Shown here in pieces: positions 23,507 through 35,619 of a stretch of DNA of 64,000 bases. The DNA lies in NCBI GenBank assembly GCA_020809705.1, contig CP085827.1:248001-312000 (forward strand), written 5' to 3'. The notes under the pieces are model-generated. The model was not told where the DNA came from. It did no database searches and saw nothing but the letters and a program-made list of their open reading frames with translations. The DNA is from Calonectria ilicicola (Eukaryota; Ascomycota; Sordariomycetes; Hypocreales; Nectriaceae). The translations under genes and the position numbers were made by a program. Positions within the stretch are counted from its first letter, which is position 1. The number at the start of each line of letters is the position of its first letter.

Positions 23507-24175
23507 CTAAACAGATACATGAGGTCCAAAGGTTTCTTGTGCGTCCTGGGCTGCCTTGCGCTCACCAATGCGCTGAAAGTATGCGGCGACATTTTTTCGT
23601 CCTGGAGCCAGCACCCACGGGGCAGCCAGCGTAGCCATCATTTTGACAAGCCCGTAAAAGTGAATGTCTGCAGCTGAGAATCGCTCGCCGCAGAGGTAGG
23701 TTTTCCCTGCGAGTTGATCTTCGAGTTGGTTCAGGGCCTGGTTAATGGCAACCTTTTCGATTGTTCGTGCCTCGGGATTTGGGATGCGGTTTCCTTGGTA
23801 AAAGTCGATTGTAGCGGGATCGTTGCGGAACCATGAAATGATTGGCTGTGCGATTTCCAGGTCCATTCGTCTGAGCCACATGCGTGTTTCAGCCCGTTCA
23901 AGAGCCGTTTCTCCAAACAGAGACTTGCCACCCACGGCAATCTCATCAAGGTATTCACAAATGGCCGTGATTTCAGTCAAGACGGTGTTTTCGTCGATGC
24001 GGAGTGCCGGGACTTCACCACGGGGGTTTACCTCTGTGCGGTAGGGTAGTCTTCGGTTTTCCATATCCATAAGATTCAGTTGCTGTACATCCAACTCAAG
24101 CCCACCGCGTTCGAGGATAAAGAGGCGGACAACAAGGGGGTTTGGAGCCCGGGCATCGTACAATTTTAGAGTCAT
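23507..24175 (-). CDS. Glutathione S-transferase
   Basis: Intronless, 222 residues from the ATG at 24175; an in-frame ATG 48 bases upstream (24223) is possible but the chosen start places the thioredoxin fold directly (MTLKLYDARAPNP). N-terminal GST domain: ERGGLELDVQQLNL, NPRGEVPALRIDE with the cis-Pro motif VPAL, then the Thr-Glu-Ile stretch. C-terminal helical domain: YLCGERFSAADIHFYG, which is the conserved N-capping region with Asp. Transfers glutathione to electrophiles; cytosolic, no targeting signal seen. Class not certain (fungal GST of the Ure2/theta neighbourhood). Confidence 0.9.
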   Translation of the reverse strand: MTLKLYDARAPNPLVVRLFILERGGLELDVQQLNLMDMENRRLPYRTEVNPRGEVPALRIDENTVLTEITAICEYLDEIAVGGKSLFGETALERAETRMWLRRMDLEIAQPIISWFRNDPATIDFYQGNRIPNPEARTIEKVAINQALNQLEDQLAGKTYLCGERFSAADIHFYGLVKMMATLAAPWVLAPGRKNVAAYFQRIGERKAAQDAQETFGPHVSV

Positions 24176-24875
24176 TTTGAACAATTGGATGAATAGTTTC
24201 GACACGCTTGAGAAGTGATGCAAAGGATAAATGTCAATGTCTTGGTTTTAGACTTGTGGAGAGTCTGTTTATATAGAGATGAAGGCTACGTGGATGCAGC
24301 AACTAGCGGTGTCATGACATCTCCGAAAATGAAACTATAACTAATAATGTCATGGTTATCCGTGTCATGCGAATAGGTTGAGAGTAACCAAGTGGGCTTT
24401 TCGGACGTAACGGGGCCTATGCTGTCCTAACTCCGGGAAACCAATTGTGGAGGGTTCCGTCTCAAACATACAGGATAAATGTCAACTAATCGGCTGCCAA
24501 AGTGTTGTTCATGCGCTAATTAGCGCGCCGGCATGAATGACGTAAATCTTAACTTGAGTGAAGATCTTCCCTGTTCGTTGGGCTCAGCCTGGTTGTAAAG
24601 TTTGAATTTTGGACTCACCCAGTCTTGGCTTCATGTTTCGGCAATCAATCACCAAAGTGATTGTTTTAATACGCTGAGAGGCCAGCAACTGGTTGGATCT
24701 GTGGTGGATCTGCGCATCAATTACGGTGAAACCTAATGACAGTGTAGGAAGCTCGGCCCCGAGCATCAGCAGGGCCTCTTTAGAACAACCAGTTGCTGCA
24801 TGAATGTCCGCCAAATCCGAATCGTTCCGCGGAACAGTCTTGCATGCATTGTGTTCCGACGAACTGACATCAATT
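24176..24875. other. Promoter region of the GST gene and spacer
   Basis: Holds the 5' region of the leftward GST gene, including a TATA-like site at 24267-24278. No other gene seen. Confidence 0.4.
24267..24278 (-). promoter_or_regulatory. TATA-like element upstream of GST gene
   Basis: The minus strand reads CTCTATATAAAC about 95 bases upstream of the GST ATG, a plausible TATA box. Confidence 0.4.
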
Positions 24876-24966
24876 GGGCGAATGGTTTAGTGGTATAATA
24901 CTCCCTTAGCATATTTCGTCCGAATAAACTTGGGAGTGGTCCAGGGTTCGATTCCCTGTTCGTCCA
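24876..24966 (+). tRNA. tRNA-Ala (AGC) with a 19-base intron
   Basis: Acceptor stem GGGCGAA/TTCGTCC, D arm GTTTAGTGGTATAAT, anticodon stem CTCCC/GGGAG with loop TTAGCA+T (anticodon AGC), T arm CAGGG-TTCGATT-CCCTG, discriminator A. The intron, 24912-24930, sits one base 3' of the anticodon, the canonical nuclear tRNA intron position. Confidence 0.92.
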
Positions 24967-25323
24967 TTGCAGGTGGTTTGACTCCACCAAAATCCTCTTT
25001 TTGCCGTGAATAGGAGGGTATTTATTTTTGCATTTCATTCTTTTTGCAGCTTTCCAGTCTTTCCAAGAAGGAGTTGTTGGATTTGGATGACTTGGGTTCG
25101 CTTTGTGATTAGGTACGAAAATGGACAGGTAGAAACACTAGCACTGGTAGAGGCATTAACTAGCCTGTCAAGACCCCAACTTGGCGGACCCGACTTTGAA
25201 TCATCAGATGGTTGGGAATATTTGATAAGTAAGACTGAAAATTAACTTAGCATGAAATATCCAACTCCCGTGTTCATACCCTAGTTTAATGATAGCCGCA
25301 TGCGTTCACTGCCATATTATCAT
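24967..25323. other. Intergenic region
   Basis: Short spacer between the tRNA and the 3' end of the leftward MFS gene. A T-rich stretch follows the tRNA. Nothing else recognised. Confidence 0.4.
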
Positions 25324-26747
25324 CTACACCTTGACCATCTGAAATCCCACCTGAATATACCGAGCAACGAGGAGGCTGCATGTAGATAGCAAAATGGCAA
25401 AGCCACAAAATAATTGCAACCCCATATAGTCTCCCCCGGAGGCTGAAACGATGGCACCAGCAAGCGGGCTTCCAGTCAAGGCTCCAAAAGATGACAGGGC
25501 ATAAGACGTTCCCGTACGTATGCCGATTTCTTCAATGGCGGAAATCTGAGCCACCATTGCAGGCGCAAGAGAAATAAAACCTCCCGTGGAGAATCCAAAG
25601 ATGACAGTAAAGGCAAAAATGGCTCCATCGCTCTTCCCAGGGATCCACAGCGCCAAGCAACTGGCCGCTGTAATTATCGCCATTACTATTGATACGTTGA
25701 ACCGGCCATATTTGTCTGCAATGATTGTAGGAAGTATTCTCCCAACAACGCTTCACATAATTAGTATATGGTAGATTTTATGCCAAGCAACTCTCTTACC
25801 TAACACCGTTCAAAACTGGCACAAGATAATCGGACAATTCTTCACTCATCCCCTGGGCCTGGGCTTGCAAGATGATAAAATTGAACGGTACAAACATGCC
25901 CCAAAAGAACAAAAACATGGATAGAATTGTTAGAGACATGATGGGGTCGCGCAATCCATCAACATATTCCTTTAGTATAAAGGGGCGTGAATGGCTTGGA
26001 AGGCGAGATTTAACCGTGATGCAGGAAAGGCTGAGCAGACCCAGGGCTAGAAAGCCTACAGCACGTATTGTCCAGGGGAAACCAACACGATCAAGCATTC
26101 GGGAAATCATGATGGGCAGAATGACGCCGCTGAGGGACGAGCCAGACATTGTGATGCCAAAGGCTAGGGCTCTTCGCTTGTCAAACCACGTGGCTACTGA
26201 GGACATGCTTGCGGTGAATGATGCACTGGACCCTATAGAAGTGACGATACTTTGTGCAAGAAAGAATTGGTAGTATTCTTTTGATAGGGACGTCATCATA
26301 AGCCCAAAGACGAATAGCACCATTCCGCCAACCATGAGCCACCTGGGGCCATATCTATCATATAGTCGACCGCTCTAAAAAATTGTAAGTTTATTGCCTT
26401 TTATTCCCCATCTGAACGCACCAGGATTCCCATGAAATTTTGTGTCCACACCTGGACACTTGTGATCCAAGCAACGGTAGAGGTCGAATACTGGCGCAGT
26501 GGCCCGCGAGAATAATATTTTTGGAACACACCAATGCTGTTGACGAGCCCAAACGAACAAAATAGGGTACACCAAGCTCCAAACAAAACTAGCCAAGCCT
26601 CTTTACCGCCATCAGGAAAGTCAGATTTGTTGACCAATGCATTGGTGTGGTCATCTCGGTCGTTGTCTGCCAAAACATCCTCCTGGGCTGTTACACTACC
26701 GTCGCTGCGCTTCTCGTCGCTAATTTTGCGCCAAGAGACTTGTATTC
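25324..26747 (-). CDS. MFS transporter, monocarboxylate-permease (Mch) type
   Basis: Exons from about 26747 to 26452, then 25800-26374 and 25324-25750; introns of 77 and 49 bases. Joins restore [17 protein letters not shown] (the loop 2-3 MFS motif) and [20 protein letters not shown] (helix 7-8 region), both diagnostic of the fungal monocarboxylate-porter-like MFS family. N terminus [19 protein letters not shown] matches the family start. About 12 membrane segments. The true start codon is unclear: the frame remains open upstream of 26673 without an ATG, so a short first exon is probably missing. Plasma-membrane uptake or efflux of a small carboxylate is likely. It lies head to head with the acyltransferase-like gene. 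Confidence 0.82.
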
Positions 26748-27676
26748 TGAAACCTAATGAAGAAGATCATGTTTGGGTACAAGAATTTAGTCTCATGAAT
26801 TTAAGAATTTTCTGCTGGGGAAAAATGGAGAAGTATGGGGAAGTTTGCGGGGGGTGAACTCGTTTGTTGGATCCACGAATCACGTCAATTTCAGTTGGCT
26901 AATGAGATTTCCTTTTTGCAAGCACTTGTGAGGCCCGGAGGTTGTTGAAAGCTCTTACGTGCTTGGCATTGGTAATGGAAGGAATCTCCACATGTGCCCT
27001 CCAATCAACGAGGGCGAATTTTGGCGAATACGGGAATAACATGAGCTGGCCCAACTGCCTGATCTATTCCGAATAGGTTCAAGTTGTGACTAAGAGTAAT
27101 GGAGTATTCCATTTGAGACCCTCTGAGTTAGAAAGAGTTTCGGGCGATAACCTGAAGTTGAGTGTTAGTTATCACGCATTCTTAAATCTGTATATAATAA
27201 CTAGCTTGTTTTGACTTGCAAGGACTATTCATGTAGATTTTAGGTGCGCAATGGTCACCAAACAGGACTTTCGCTTTTTCAGGTTGGTTATAATCAACCA
27301 TGGCCATTTGCCGAGGAATTGCTTCGTAAGCGCTTGGATTGCGGGAATAGAGTGGAAACTGTAAAAATCCTAAACTGGATTTGCGCCCACTCCGTCATTG
27401 CTGATGTAAATTGCACGATACTTGATTATTCCATCTACCCCGCCTCTGCCTGGTCATTCTCGCCACTGGCCACTAAGATCAATTTCCGCGTTTAAAAACC
27501 CACCGCGATCGCGAGTCAGGAATTATTTCTCATCTTGTATTCTGACTCTTTGTTGCCCGCAGACATCTGTAATAGGTGTGGCTGAGGAGAAGCCGCTTCC
27601 ACCAAGGACTGCAACCTCAAACTGAGGTACCTAAGCGATAATTAACCATAGTACAGCTCAACAAAGAATAATAGTC
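26748..27676. other. Divergent promoter region
   Basis: About 0.9 kb between the MFS carrier and the acyltransferase-like gene, which point away from each other. TATA-like GTATATAATAA near 27190. No gene recognised. Confidence 0.4.
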
Positions 27677-28802
27677 ATGCTCGAAATTCGTTGTTCTGGT
27701 ACACCCTATGAGGTACGGACTTTTTGGTCATTATATTCTCAAGATTGTATTGACCAATATTTCTCAGATAGGGCTTCAACATGGATCTCTCGCACGGGAT
27801 CAGGTGCAAGGGTCTCTAGCCTTTTACGAAAACTTATTCCAAAGTACATGCTCGCTGGACTGGCCCAAGATACGCGAAGAGGCTTCAAAGTACATTGAAA
27901 CCTTGGAAAGGCTATGCCCGCAATATCTTGACGAGATTCGCGGCATCGCAACAGGTGCTGGTGTTGAAGTTAGCGATATCGTGGCTCTGAATGTGCGGAC
28001 GGAGATTACTTTTGGCCTCTTCACTGAACGGCCCAGCCTCCCTGTTCGCGTGGACGGGTGTACGAGCGTGGCATTAAAGACTGACACTGGCTCGTCGATT
28101 TTGGCACAGAACTGGGACTGGCAAGTGCAACAAGGTCACAATCTTGTGGTTTGTCACATCTCACAGCCAGGCACGGATATTCCAAAAATCTCCATGATTA
28201 CCGAGGCGGGTGTGATTGGAAAGATTGGACTCAACGAAAAGGGAGTCGGAGTATGCTTAAATGCAATCAAGGCTCGTGGAGTGGATCGTACCAGACTCCC
28301 GGTGCATCTGGCACTTAGAGCCGCGCTCGAGTCCAGCTCAAGACAAACCGCCATCGACAAGTTGGAGACGCTCGGCATTGCAGGAAGCGCTCACATCTTG
28401 ATTGCAGACCCCGACGGAGCAACTGGGCTTGAATGTACGGTCAAAGGAATACAGGCGCTTCAACAAGACTCGCAAGGCCACATTATTCACACGAATCATC
28501 TTCTTTTACAACACCCGGGTGTGGATGAAGCAGGCTGGCTGCCCGACTCGCCTTTTCGATTGGTGAGAATGCGGCAGCTTCTTGAACAACAGCAGCGATC
28601 AGAACAGCCCATCCAGGCGTCAAACCTACTGACCGCTTTCATGGACGAGGAGGGGTCTCCCGGGGCCATTAATCGTAAACAGGCTGACACTTCGGACGCG
28701 CAGACTCTTTTTAATATTATCATGGAGTTGTCCAACAAACGAGCTACGGTTACAATTGGCCGCCCCGACAAAAGCAGCAGGCAGTTGCAGCTCGTGTTTT
28801 AG
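27677..28802 (+). CDS. Acyl-CoA:isopenicillin N acyltransferase-like Ntn hydrolase (peptidase C45 family)
   Basis: Exons 27677-27712 and 27768-28802 give 356 residues, almost the length of Penicillium IAT (357). The join restores SGTPYEIGLQHGSLAR, the IAT N-terminal pattern. Further family marks: ERLCPQYLDEIRGIATGAG, IVALNVRTEI, then the self-processing site VDGCTSVAL with the nucleophile Cys at about residue 110, and AQNWDW. In the family the precursor cleaves itself before this Cys to form two subunits and then acts on amide bonds. The C terminus (LQLVF) has no peroxisomal ARL/SKL signal, unlike penicillin-producing IAT, and no penicillin synthase genes are in the window. An acylase/amidase on N-acyl amino compounds is more likely than penicillin synthesis. 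Confidence 0.9.
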
Positions 28803-29467
28803 CAAACGACTACCACAGTCGACTGAGTTGGGTAATCTTATCCGAAGATATAATGCTTGCTTCTAGGAATAGAAAAGTGGATCGGGGGCAGGATGCTGAT
28901 AACGAGACCGCGTTGGCAGATCACCGACGCTGGCAAGGGTGCGCGCGGATTTGGGCAGCCATCATTGGAGCGAGCAACTGGGATGAACTGGAATATAGCG
29001 GGAGATATGCGCGATCATTGATAGCAACGCAATTGTACAAAGTGTGTTGAGCGCGACCTACATACTAGCAATGGTTTAAAACAACGTCCAAGTTCTACTC
29101 AGATCCATGAACGTGACATGATGTGATGGGTATAAGGCCACAGTTGGGACACCTTCTGGCTTTAGAAAAGACCTGTTGATTTATGGTAGCCTATCATGGG
29201 TCCTCTTTGAGAGGTCTCATGGCTGTCGGACTGGTGCGGGGTATTGTCCGATAATCTTTGCCTCTTTTTTATCTGTAACCCTGGCTTATCAAGAGCGCGC
29301 TCATGGGTGCTCATGGGTGCTCCAATGCGGGTTTGTTTCATTCAGGGTCGTTGTCCGACCGCCGAGGCCAAATATTTTATAGAATGAGTTCCCACGTTTG
29401 GCTCAGTGGTCTCCTCAAGAGCAATTAGATCAACCACCACTAAAAGACATTCAATTGATCGGCAGCA
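28803..29467. other. Intergenic region
   Basis: Between two rightward genes. A short tandem GCTCATGGGT repeat occurs near 29300-29320. No gene seen. Confidence 0.4.
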
Positions 29468-31108
29468 ATGGACTCGCCAGAAATTAAAGACCATGCTACG
29501 GTGCAGGCCGAAAGCATGTCCATCAAGGGCTCAAATGACCACACGGATATTGGCCTTGATTACTACCTCCAATCTCAGCAAATGGATCGCGAGGAGCGGG
29601 AAGAAATTGCCAAGAGAGTGCGGAGAAAAATTGACTTTATTCTTTTACCAGCAGTAAGCACGTTTTGCAGCGAGTGGAATTGTTCTAACAGTGTTAGATG
29701 TGCTTGATATATCTCCTCTCTTTTCTCGACAAGCAAACGTTGAATTACGCTGCTGCATACGGCCTACGCGATGCCCTCAATCTTCAAGGCAACAAATATT
29801 CGTGGATAGCCTCGGTGACCAACATTGGTTACTTGGTGGGGTCGTATCCATCAAACTACTGCCTCCAAAGGTTTCCCATTGGGAAATTCATTTCCATCAT
29901 GCTGATTGCATGGGGAGTTCTCCTCGTCTCTACAGTCGGCGCTAAAAACTTTGCAGGGCTCATGGTGCTGCGCTTTCTTCTAGGTGGATTGGAGGCCGGT
30001 ATTGGGCCCGCGTGGATGCTGATTACCAGCATGTTCTGGACGAGAGATGAGCAACCCCTGCGCATGTGCATCTGGCTAGGATGCAACGGAATATCTTCGA
30101 TGCTTGGAGCAGGAATTTCTTGGGGACTTGGGCACACCAAAAATGCACATCTGGCTCCATGGCAGCTGGTGTTTCTCGTGAGTTGCTCTGAACAACGTCT
30201 GAATAACGCCTGAATATGCGCTAACGTATTAGACAATTGGCGTTATTACAATAACTGTTGGGGTTGTCGCCTTGTTCCTCTTCCCTTCAAGCCCAATCGA
30301 CTTTAGACTCTTCTCTTACGAGGAAAGAGTCGTATCTGTTTGGCGAGTAGCTGATAACCGAACTGGAATCAAGCACGAGAAATTGCTCATGTACCAGATC
30401 AAGGAAGCTGTGCTGGAACCACGAGTCTGGTTTGTTGCCGGACAGCAACTTTCAATGGGAATCATTAATTCCAGCATCACAAACTTTATGAGCGCTCTGT
30501 TATCCGGCTTTGGATACAACCAATCACAAACTGTTTTGTATCAGCTCCCAAACGGCGCTTTCCAACTCGTGACTACTGTCGCAGCAGGATTAATCGCGTC
30601 TAATATCCGCAACACTTCGGTAATTTGCGCCATCGCTGCCCAAATTCCAGCGCTTGCAGGCATCATTGGAATTGCCTTGATACCAATCGAGCATCGGTTA
30701 GCGCTGACGGCCTGTTGCTGGCTTCTTGGTGTGGTTGGGGCCTCCATTATTCTGAATTGGTCCATTGTCGCAGCCAATTTTGCCGGGCACACAAAAAGAA
30801 TGACTGTCAACGGAATCAACTTTGTCTTTTACGCCGCTGGAAATATTATTGGCCCTTTTATGTTTGATGACCATGAAGCGCCGCGTTACATGACTGCCAT
30901 CAAGGCTCTTTGTGGAGTATTTGGTTCATGCATGTTCTTCACAGCCCTGATTGGGCTTGATATGCTTTGGTCAAACAAACGGCGAGACGCAATGGCAGCT
31001 CAAGCTACGGGTGAAGTTAATGAGCAAGGGAGGGAGGGCCTCACCGAGGAAAGTGGTTTCATGGATCTTACTGACAAGGAGAATCCCAAGTTCCGATACA
31101 AGCTGTAG
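29468..31108 (+). CDS. Dal5/allantoate-permease family MFS transporter
   Basis: Exons 29468-29653, 29698-30177 and 30233-31108; introns 44 and 55 bases; 513 residues. Family marks: IDFILLPAMCLIYLLSFLD with LDKQTLNYA, GNKYSWIASVTNIGYL, YCLQRFPIGKF, LRFLLGGLEAGIGPAWMLI, and 12 predicted membrane segments. Cytosolic ends are charged. Intact, unlike the relative at 7.3-8.8 kb. Members import allantoate, ureidosuccinate, dipeptides, nicotinate or related anions; the exact substrate cannot be told. It lies between the acyltransferase-like gene and a convergent amidotransferase. Confidence 0.9.
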
Positions 31109-31346
31109 TTGGATGGGCATAGGTAGTGCAAGATAGCCAATCCACCTAGCATAAAACGAGCGGTGAGCCATGAGATTCATTAAGAGCGTATTGGAAGTAT
31201 GAATTGCACCGAAAGAAAGGAGCAATTTTGATGAATGATGGTGACAACAATTAGCATGTTCGTCAAGTACAAGGCATTAAACAACCGATATGACAAAATA
31301 TATAAACATTCTATATTATAGGTCACCTTTGTTTATACAGACAAAA

Positions 31347-32163
31347 TTATTTAACGGAAATCCATTGAGCAAGGCGGTCCCATACAGCCTCCCCATCATG
31401 AGGCTCGTGAATACCCTTTAATTCGACTCCTGATTGGACATTTGCTTTTCTTTTGTATGTTCCATCATCCGAATCTAGTAGACCTTGTGAAATAGCACCC
31501 GTCATTTCTGGATGGCTTTGAAAGGTAATGATTTTCTGGCTGTTTGACACAAAGATTTCGTTGCTGTGTGCCAGCTCCGAGAATTCTGGAGCTTGCGATG
31601 TAACAACCCGCTTGTGGTATTTGTGAAGTGCCTAAATGATTTGTTAGCGTCACTGAATAATGAATCAATCATGTGTCAGGTAATCAATAATCACTTACCA
31701 AACTCTTTCGACCAAACAAGTCTTGGCCTGGTGATGTAAGCGTAATCTCCTCGATACCAATCTGGCTACTTGTTAGTGTCATGGTGAACCGCTTTCTCTA
31801 TCTGCTCACCCGAGGTCCCTCTGGCAACACGCCGAGGCTTCCGCCGAGTGCAAAATGAATCACTTGGTGGCCCCAACAAAATCCCAACAGCTTTGTTGAA
31901 GACCTTCCCTTGGACAAATCCCGGATACGGTCCAGGACTTGTCCAACCCAAGGAGCCGGCGCATTGTTGATGAGATCAAATGCCCCTCCAGTCAAAATCA
32001 CCACGTCGTAGTCGCTAAAGACGGGAACGTCTTCACCATCGACTGCGTTGCAGACATCGATACTAGAGCCTGGCAGAGTTCTCTCGATATTGTTGGAAAA
32101 GGACTCTATCATTTTGTCATCCCTGGCGCGGGTGGGATAGTCCTTTACAATCAGGAATTTCAT
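31347..32163 (-). CDS. Class I glutamine amidotransferase-like protein
   Basis: Exons 31810-32163, 31699-31761 and 31347-31631 give 233 residues. Triad-type GATase fold: ILTGGAFDL (oxyanion region), nucleophile elbow LLGFCWGHQ with Cys, and catalytic His in TFQSHPEM. Short stand-alone members of this family in fungi hydrolyse glutamine or gamma-glutamyl bonds. It has no synthase partner domain, so a gamma-glutamyl hydrolase or amidase role is plausible. It lies divergent to nothing and 390 bases from the end of the NCS1 permease on the same strand, suggesting co-regulation only by proximity. Confidence 0.85.
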
Positions 32164-32550
32164 TGTGATAAATTGAGTATGGGTAGGAAGAAGATGGAAA
32201 GAGGATTGTTTCGACGATGCTTTGGTCAGACTTTCCGCTCTCTGGTGCTCCTAGATGAATGCCATCAAATGGGCTCATAGATGCGGAGTCGGAATGAGCG
32301 CGGAATTGGTGCCCAGCTATTCGTCATTGCACCCTGGTTATGAGTGCTCCACCTCGGCTTATCAAGCTGGGGGATGGTGTCGGACAAAAAGGCCGATGGC
32401 GATGCAAGACTAGTACTGATGTGGAATCCCTGCTTCATTGTGTAGGATTCCTCCGATTCACTCAACTGTCAAGATTATCTATTCAAGTCTATCCTACATG
32501 TTGATATTGTACCTCTGAGGTAGAGTCTGAGGATAAACTGCAACCACTGC
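32164..32550. other. Intergenic region
   Basis: Promoter of the leftward amidotransferase gene and 3' end of the permease gene. Nothing else seen. Confidence 0.4.
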
Positions 32551-34713
32551 TTATTTCTCATCGCGCTGCTCACTAATGTTCTCTTCATCTCCATCTAGAG
32601 ATTCTTGAACCCCGTTAGGCATCTCTCCACTAATTATCATCCTTCCATTTTCTTCCCAGCTCATCCCGCGCTCTTTGACGATCCGTTGGGTTGGAGTGGG
32701 CCACCAGAGACATATGAGTAAGTAAGCCACGAAAGAAGTACAGAAAGAAAGAAGCCATCCGAGATAGAACAGGCGGTTTCCTCCTGCGTTGATACCCTTG
32801 GCTCCAAGTGAGCCGACGAAACCGGGAAATGGTAGGGCTATTCCGATGATGTAGGCGATTAGCGCTTGCAAGTTCCACCCCTTGTGATATCGGTAATGAA
32901 TGTTGGACTTGTGTGGGTCGAATATATGACTAAGAAAGACGTTTCCTTTTGTTATGAGGTAGTCTTGCATCAATCGTTAGCTTGAACTTTTCTGAAAATA
33001 ATATGCGCCGCGGTCGTAAACGTGGTAAACTTACAATCTGCAATCATAATTGCCGCGACGCTAGCCATGAATAAGCCATAACCAGACAGGAATGTGGTAA
33101 AAACGGAAGCTGATGCGAGAATCTTCCAAGGGACAATTCCATAGCTCAGAAATTGAACAATGAAGAACCCTCGCTTCATATCAATGTATCGTGGCCACAG
33201 AAGCGCCAGATCTGAACCAAAAGCAATCATGTTGCACGCAATGTTGGTGCCCAGAGTACCAAACATAAAGGCAAAGGCTGCCAGGAAGATTGCGAATCGA
33301 GCGCCAGAGCTGTCGTGGTGGTCTTGAATGGCGTCTAAAAGGTCCCAGGGATTCCTATGTCGAGTCAGAATTACAGCCTAGAAGAAAGCGGCCGACATAC
33401 CAAAGCTCCAAACCCCATTTCTTGTTTATGGCTGCAGTTGATAGAATTCCAAAGGTTGCAGAAACTGTGACAGCCATTGGTTGTAAAAGCTATACGGCGT
33501 CAGTAGAGGTTTGTCACGTCTGAGCGGATTGACTGACGGGTCCAGTATAAATTGCAGCGTTGCGCGTGGAGCTCCAACGTGCAATGTCTGGTTGGTTGGT
33601 GATTAAAGTGGCGGTATTTCTGGGCACTTGTCAGCAAACTCAAGTAGAGATTGGAGACGCAACATACCCCATTCCACTATTAATGGCGTGCATAAAGAAC
33701 CAGCCGAAACCGCCAGATACACTCTGTCGAGCCAGAGAGCCGCTGAAATTGGCCTTGGTCTCGACCATGCAGTAGATGAAAACGCCTAGAACCGCAGGGA
33801 TCATGATGATTCCTTTAAAGACGAAGAATTTGTCAAGTTGATATGGTCGGAAAAAGCAAAAGCAAAGGTGGCAGAGCCAGAAGAGGAAAAATGCCAACAT
33901 TTTGCTTGTTGTTATTCCAGCAGACTCGGGAATGTGGTTTGGAATATCCGCGTATAGATGCCCAAAGATGGCACGGAGCATATTGGACAGGTAACTTGCT
34001 CCCGTGTATACTACAGAGGTTAGAATTTGAGGATCAAATTGCTGCTATTCCACGACACTTACGCTGGATTCCATACCAAATAGCTGCAAGCAGGGCGCGG
34101 GCAAGTACAAAGTAATAGCTCCCAAACATGCCAAATACGACTCTCGCAGTAGCTGGGTATCCAAGATGATATAGTGTCGAAGGACGAGAATTCAACGCCA
34201 TTGCAATCGACGATATACACTGGGAAACGAAGATGACGACGATAGCTTGCCACCAATTCAGGCCGATTCCAACCATGGTCTGCGAATCATACATTAACCT
34301 TCAACTATTTTCAAGGATGGCATCGTGACTTACAGATCCAAGACTCCAGTTTCCAATGGAGATGCCAAAATAAAAGAGACAATACGTCATAAAGTCCCAT
34401 GCTAGCATGTGTTAGCAGTCGTAGCTAGAGCAAGGTTGGAGGGAACATACTTTGCTTCTCTGGAGGAGTAGGTTCCAAGTCTAGAATAGAATAACACGTC
34501 AATATCCCCAAGCTTCAATACAACTAAGGGTGATTCACCTTCATTCATCCAAAGTGGATCAGGATTTTCATATGCATCCTTGTGGCTCTCAAGGGTATCC
34601 TTCACTTGCACAGCCTCCTTGAAGGCGCTCCAACTAGAGAATGCATGCTTGATTGTGGCCCTAGCCTCCTGCACTCTTTGGACGTCCACAGACGCCGAAA
34701 ACTTGGACGGCAT
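32551..34713 (-). CDS. NCS1 nucleobase/allantoin-type permease
   Basis: Nine exons: 34539-34713, 34451-34480, 34334-34401, 34063-34279, 33668-34010, 33538-33619, 33401-33489, 33035-33354 and 32551-32963, one continuous frame of 578 residues. NCS1 marks: WDFMTYCLFYFGISIGNWSL in helix 1, GLNWWQAIVVIFVSQ in helix 2, YHLGYPATARVVFG, the NTATLITNQPDIARWS segment of helix 6, NPWDLL, and IMIADYYLITKGN. These match Fur-type uracil, uridine and allantoin symporters. Plasma-membrane proton-coupled uptake is the family role. One donor is GTCAGT (intron 6). It is head to head with the PhyH dioxygenase gene. Confidence 0.93.
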
Positions 34714-35619
34714 GGCGGATTATGCACAATGCAAATGCAGCTGGGTTACAATAATGGCAGGGAAAAGCAAAACAATACTCACAGGTGGCTTTTAAGGATG
34801 GGCAAGGGAGAAAATGAGGGGCCGTGTACATGATAAGAGGCGAATCCAAACCCACGCTCAGGGATACGTGAGGGTCTAGGGGGAGTTGGGGCGAATGATA
34901 AGACATTCATCCCTGGAGGACACTCGGCTGGCACACACCACGCAACTCGGTTTTATCGCGGCCTGGGGTAATCAGATTGCGCCCCAATATTTCCCACTTC
35001 CAGCTGTAAATCTGATGAGAGAACGGGTTGGTTGTTGGCTGATAGTGCACGGACAACTACAACCCTGTAGATTAATGAGAGTACGTGGACTGCGTGTTTT
35101 GACTTTCGCCATAGTAGAAAGGACAACAACAATAACTGTATCTACTCTACTCAAATCTTTCTCACCATTCATCATGATGAGTCCAGGGATGCCGTTTCCG
35201 TGTAAACACAAGATGGCCTAATTACCAACGACACTATCAAAAAGCGCACGCGATCTCCATGGATGGTTCTGTCTGCTATGTAGTATCGGAATATTGTCCC
35301 GCGAAGTGGGTCATTTGATGCCGTCTCTGCCGGCCCATGATTCTTCTGGCCTATTAGAACAAGCGGTATTCATGTACAATAATCAACCGGCTTATCGGCT
35401 ATCGGGTATAATCACCAGCGGTTATCATCTTATCCTCATGACGAGGCCCTGCATTAAAAGTAAGTTTAACTGGAAGGTGTTTAATGGATGAGTAATACAG
35501 TTGCCCGCCTGTCATAAATTGATGGACCGTATCTGACTGAGCGTTTTGGGCAGTAGCATTTACAACGGTTGGATACACGAAAAGCCAATCACTCTTCAAT
35601 TCCACATTCCTCGCCAAAG
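34714..35619. other. Divergent promoter of permease and dioxygenase genes
   Basis: About 0.9 kb between genes pointing away from each other. No ORF of interest; a shared control region is plausible. Confidence 0.45.

Noticed and set aside
27677..28802. Penicillin biosynthesis cluster
   Set aside because: No ACV synthetase or isopenicillin N synthase gene in the window and no PTS1 on the acyltransferase-like protein.
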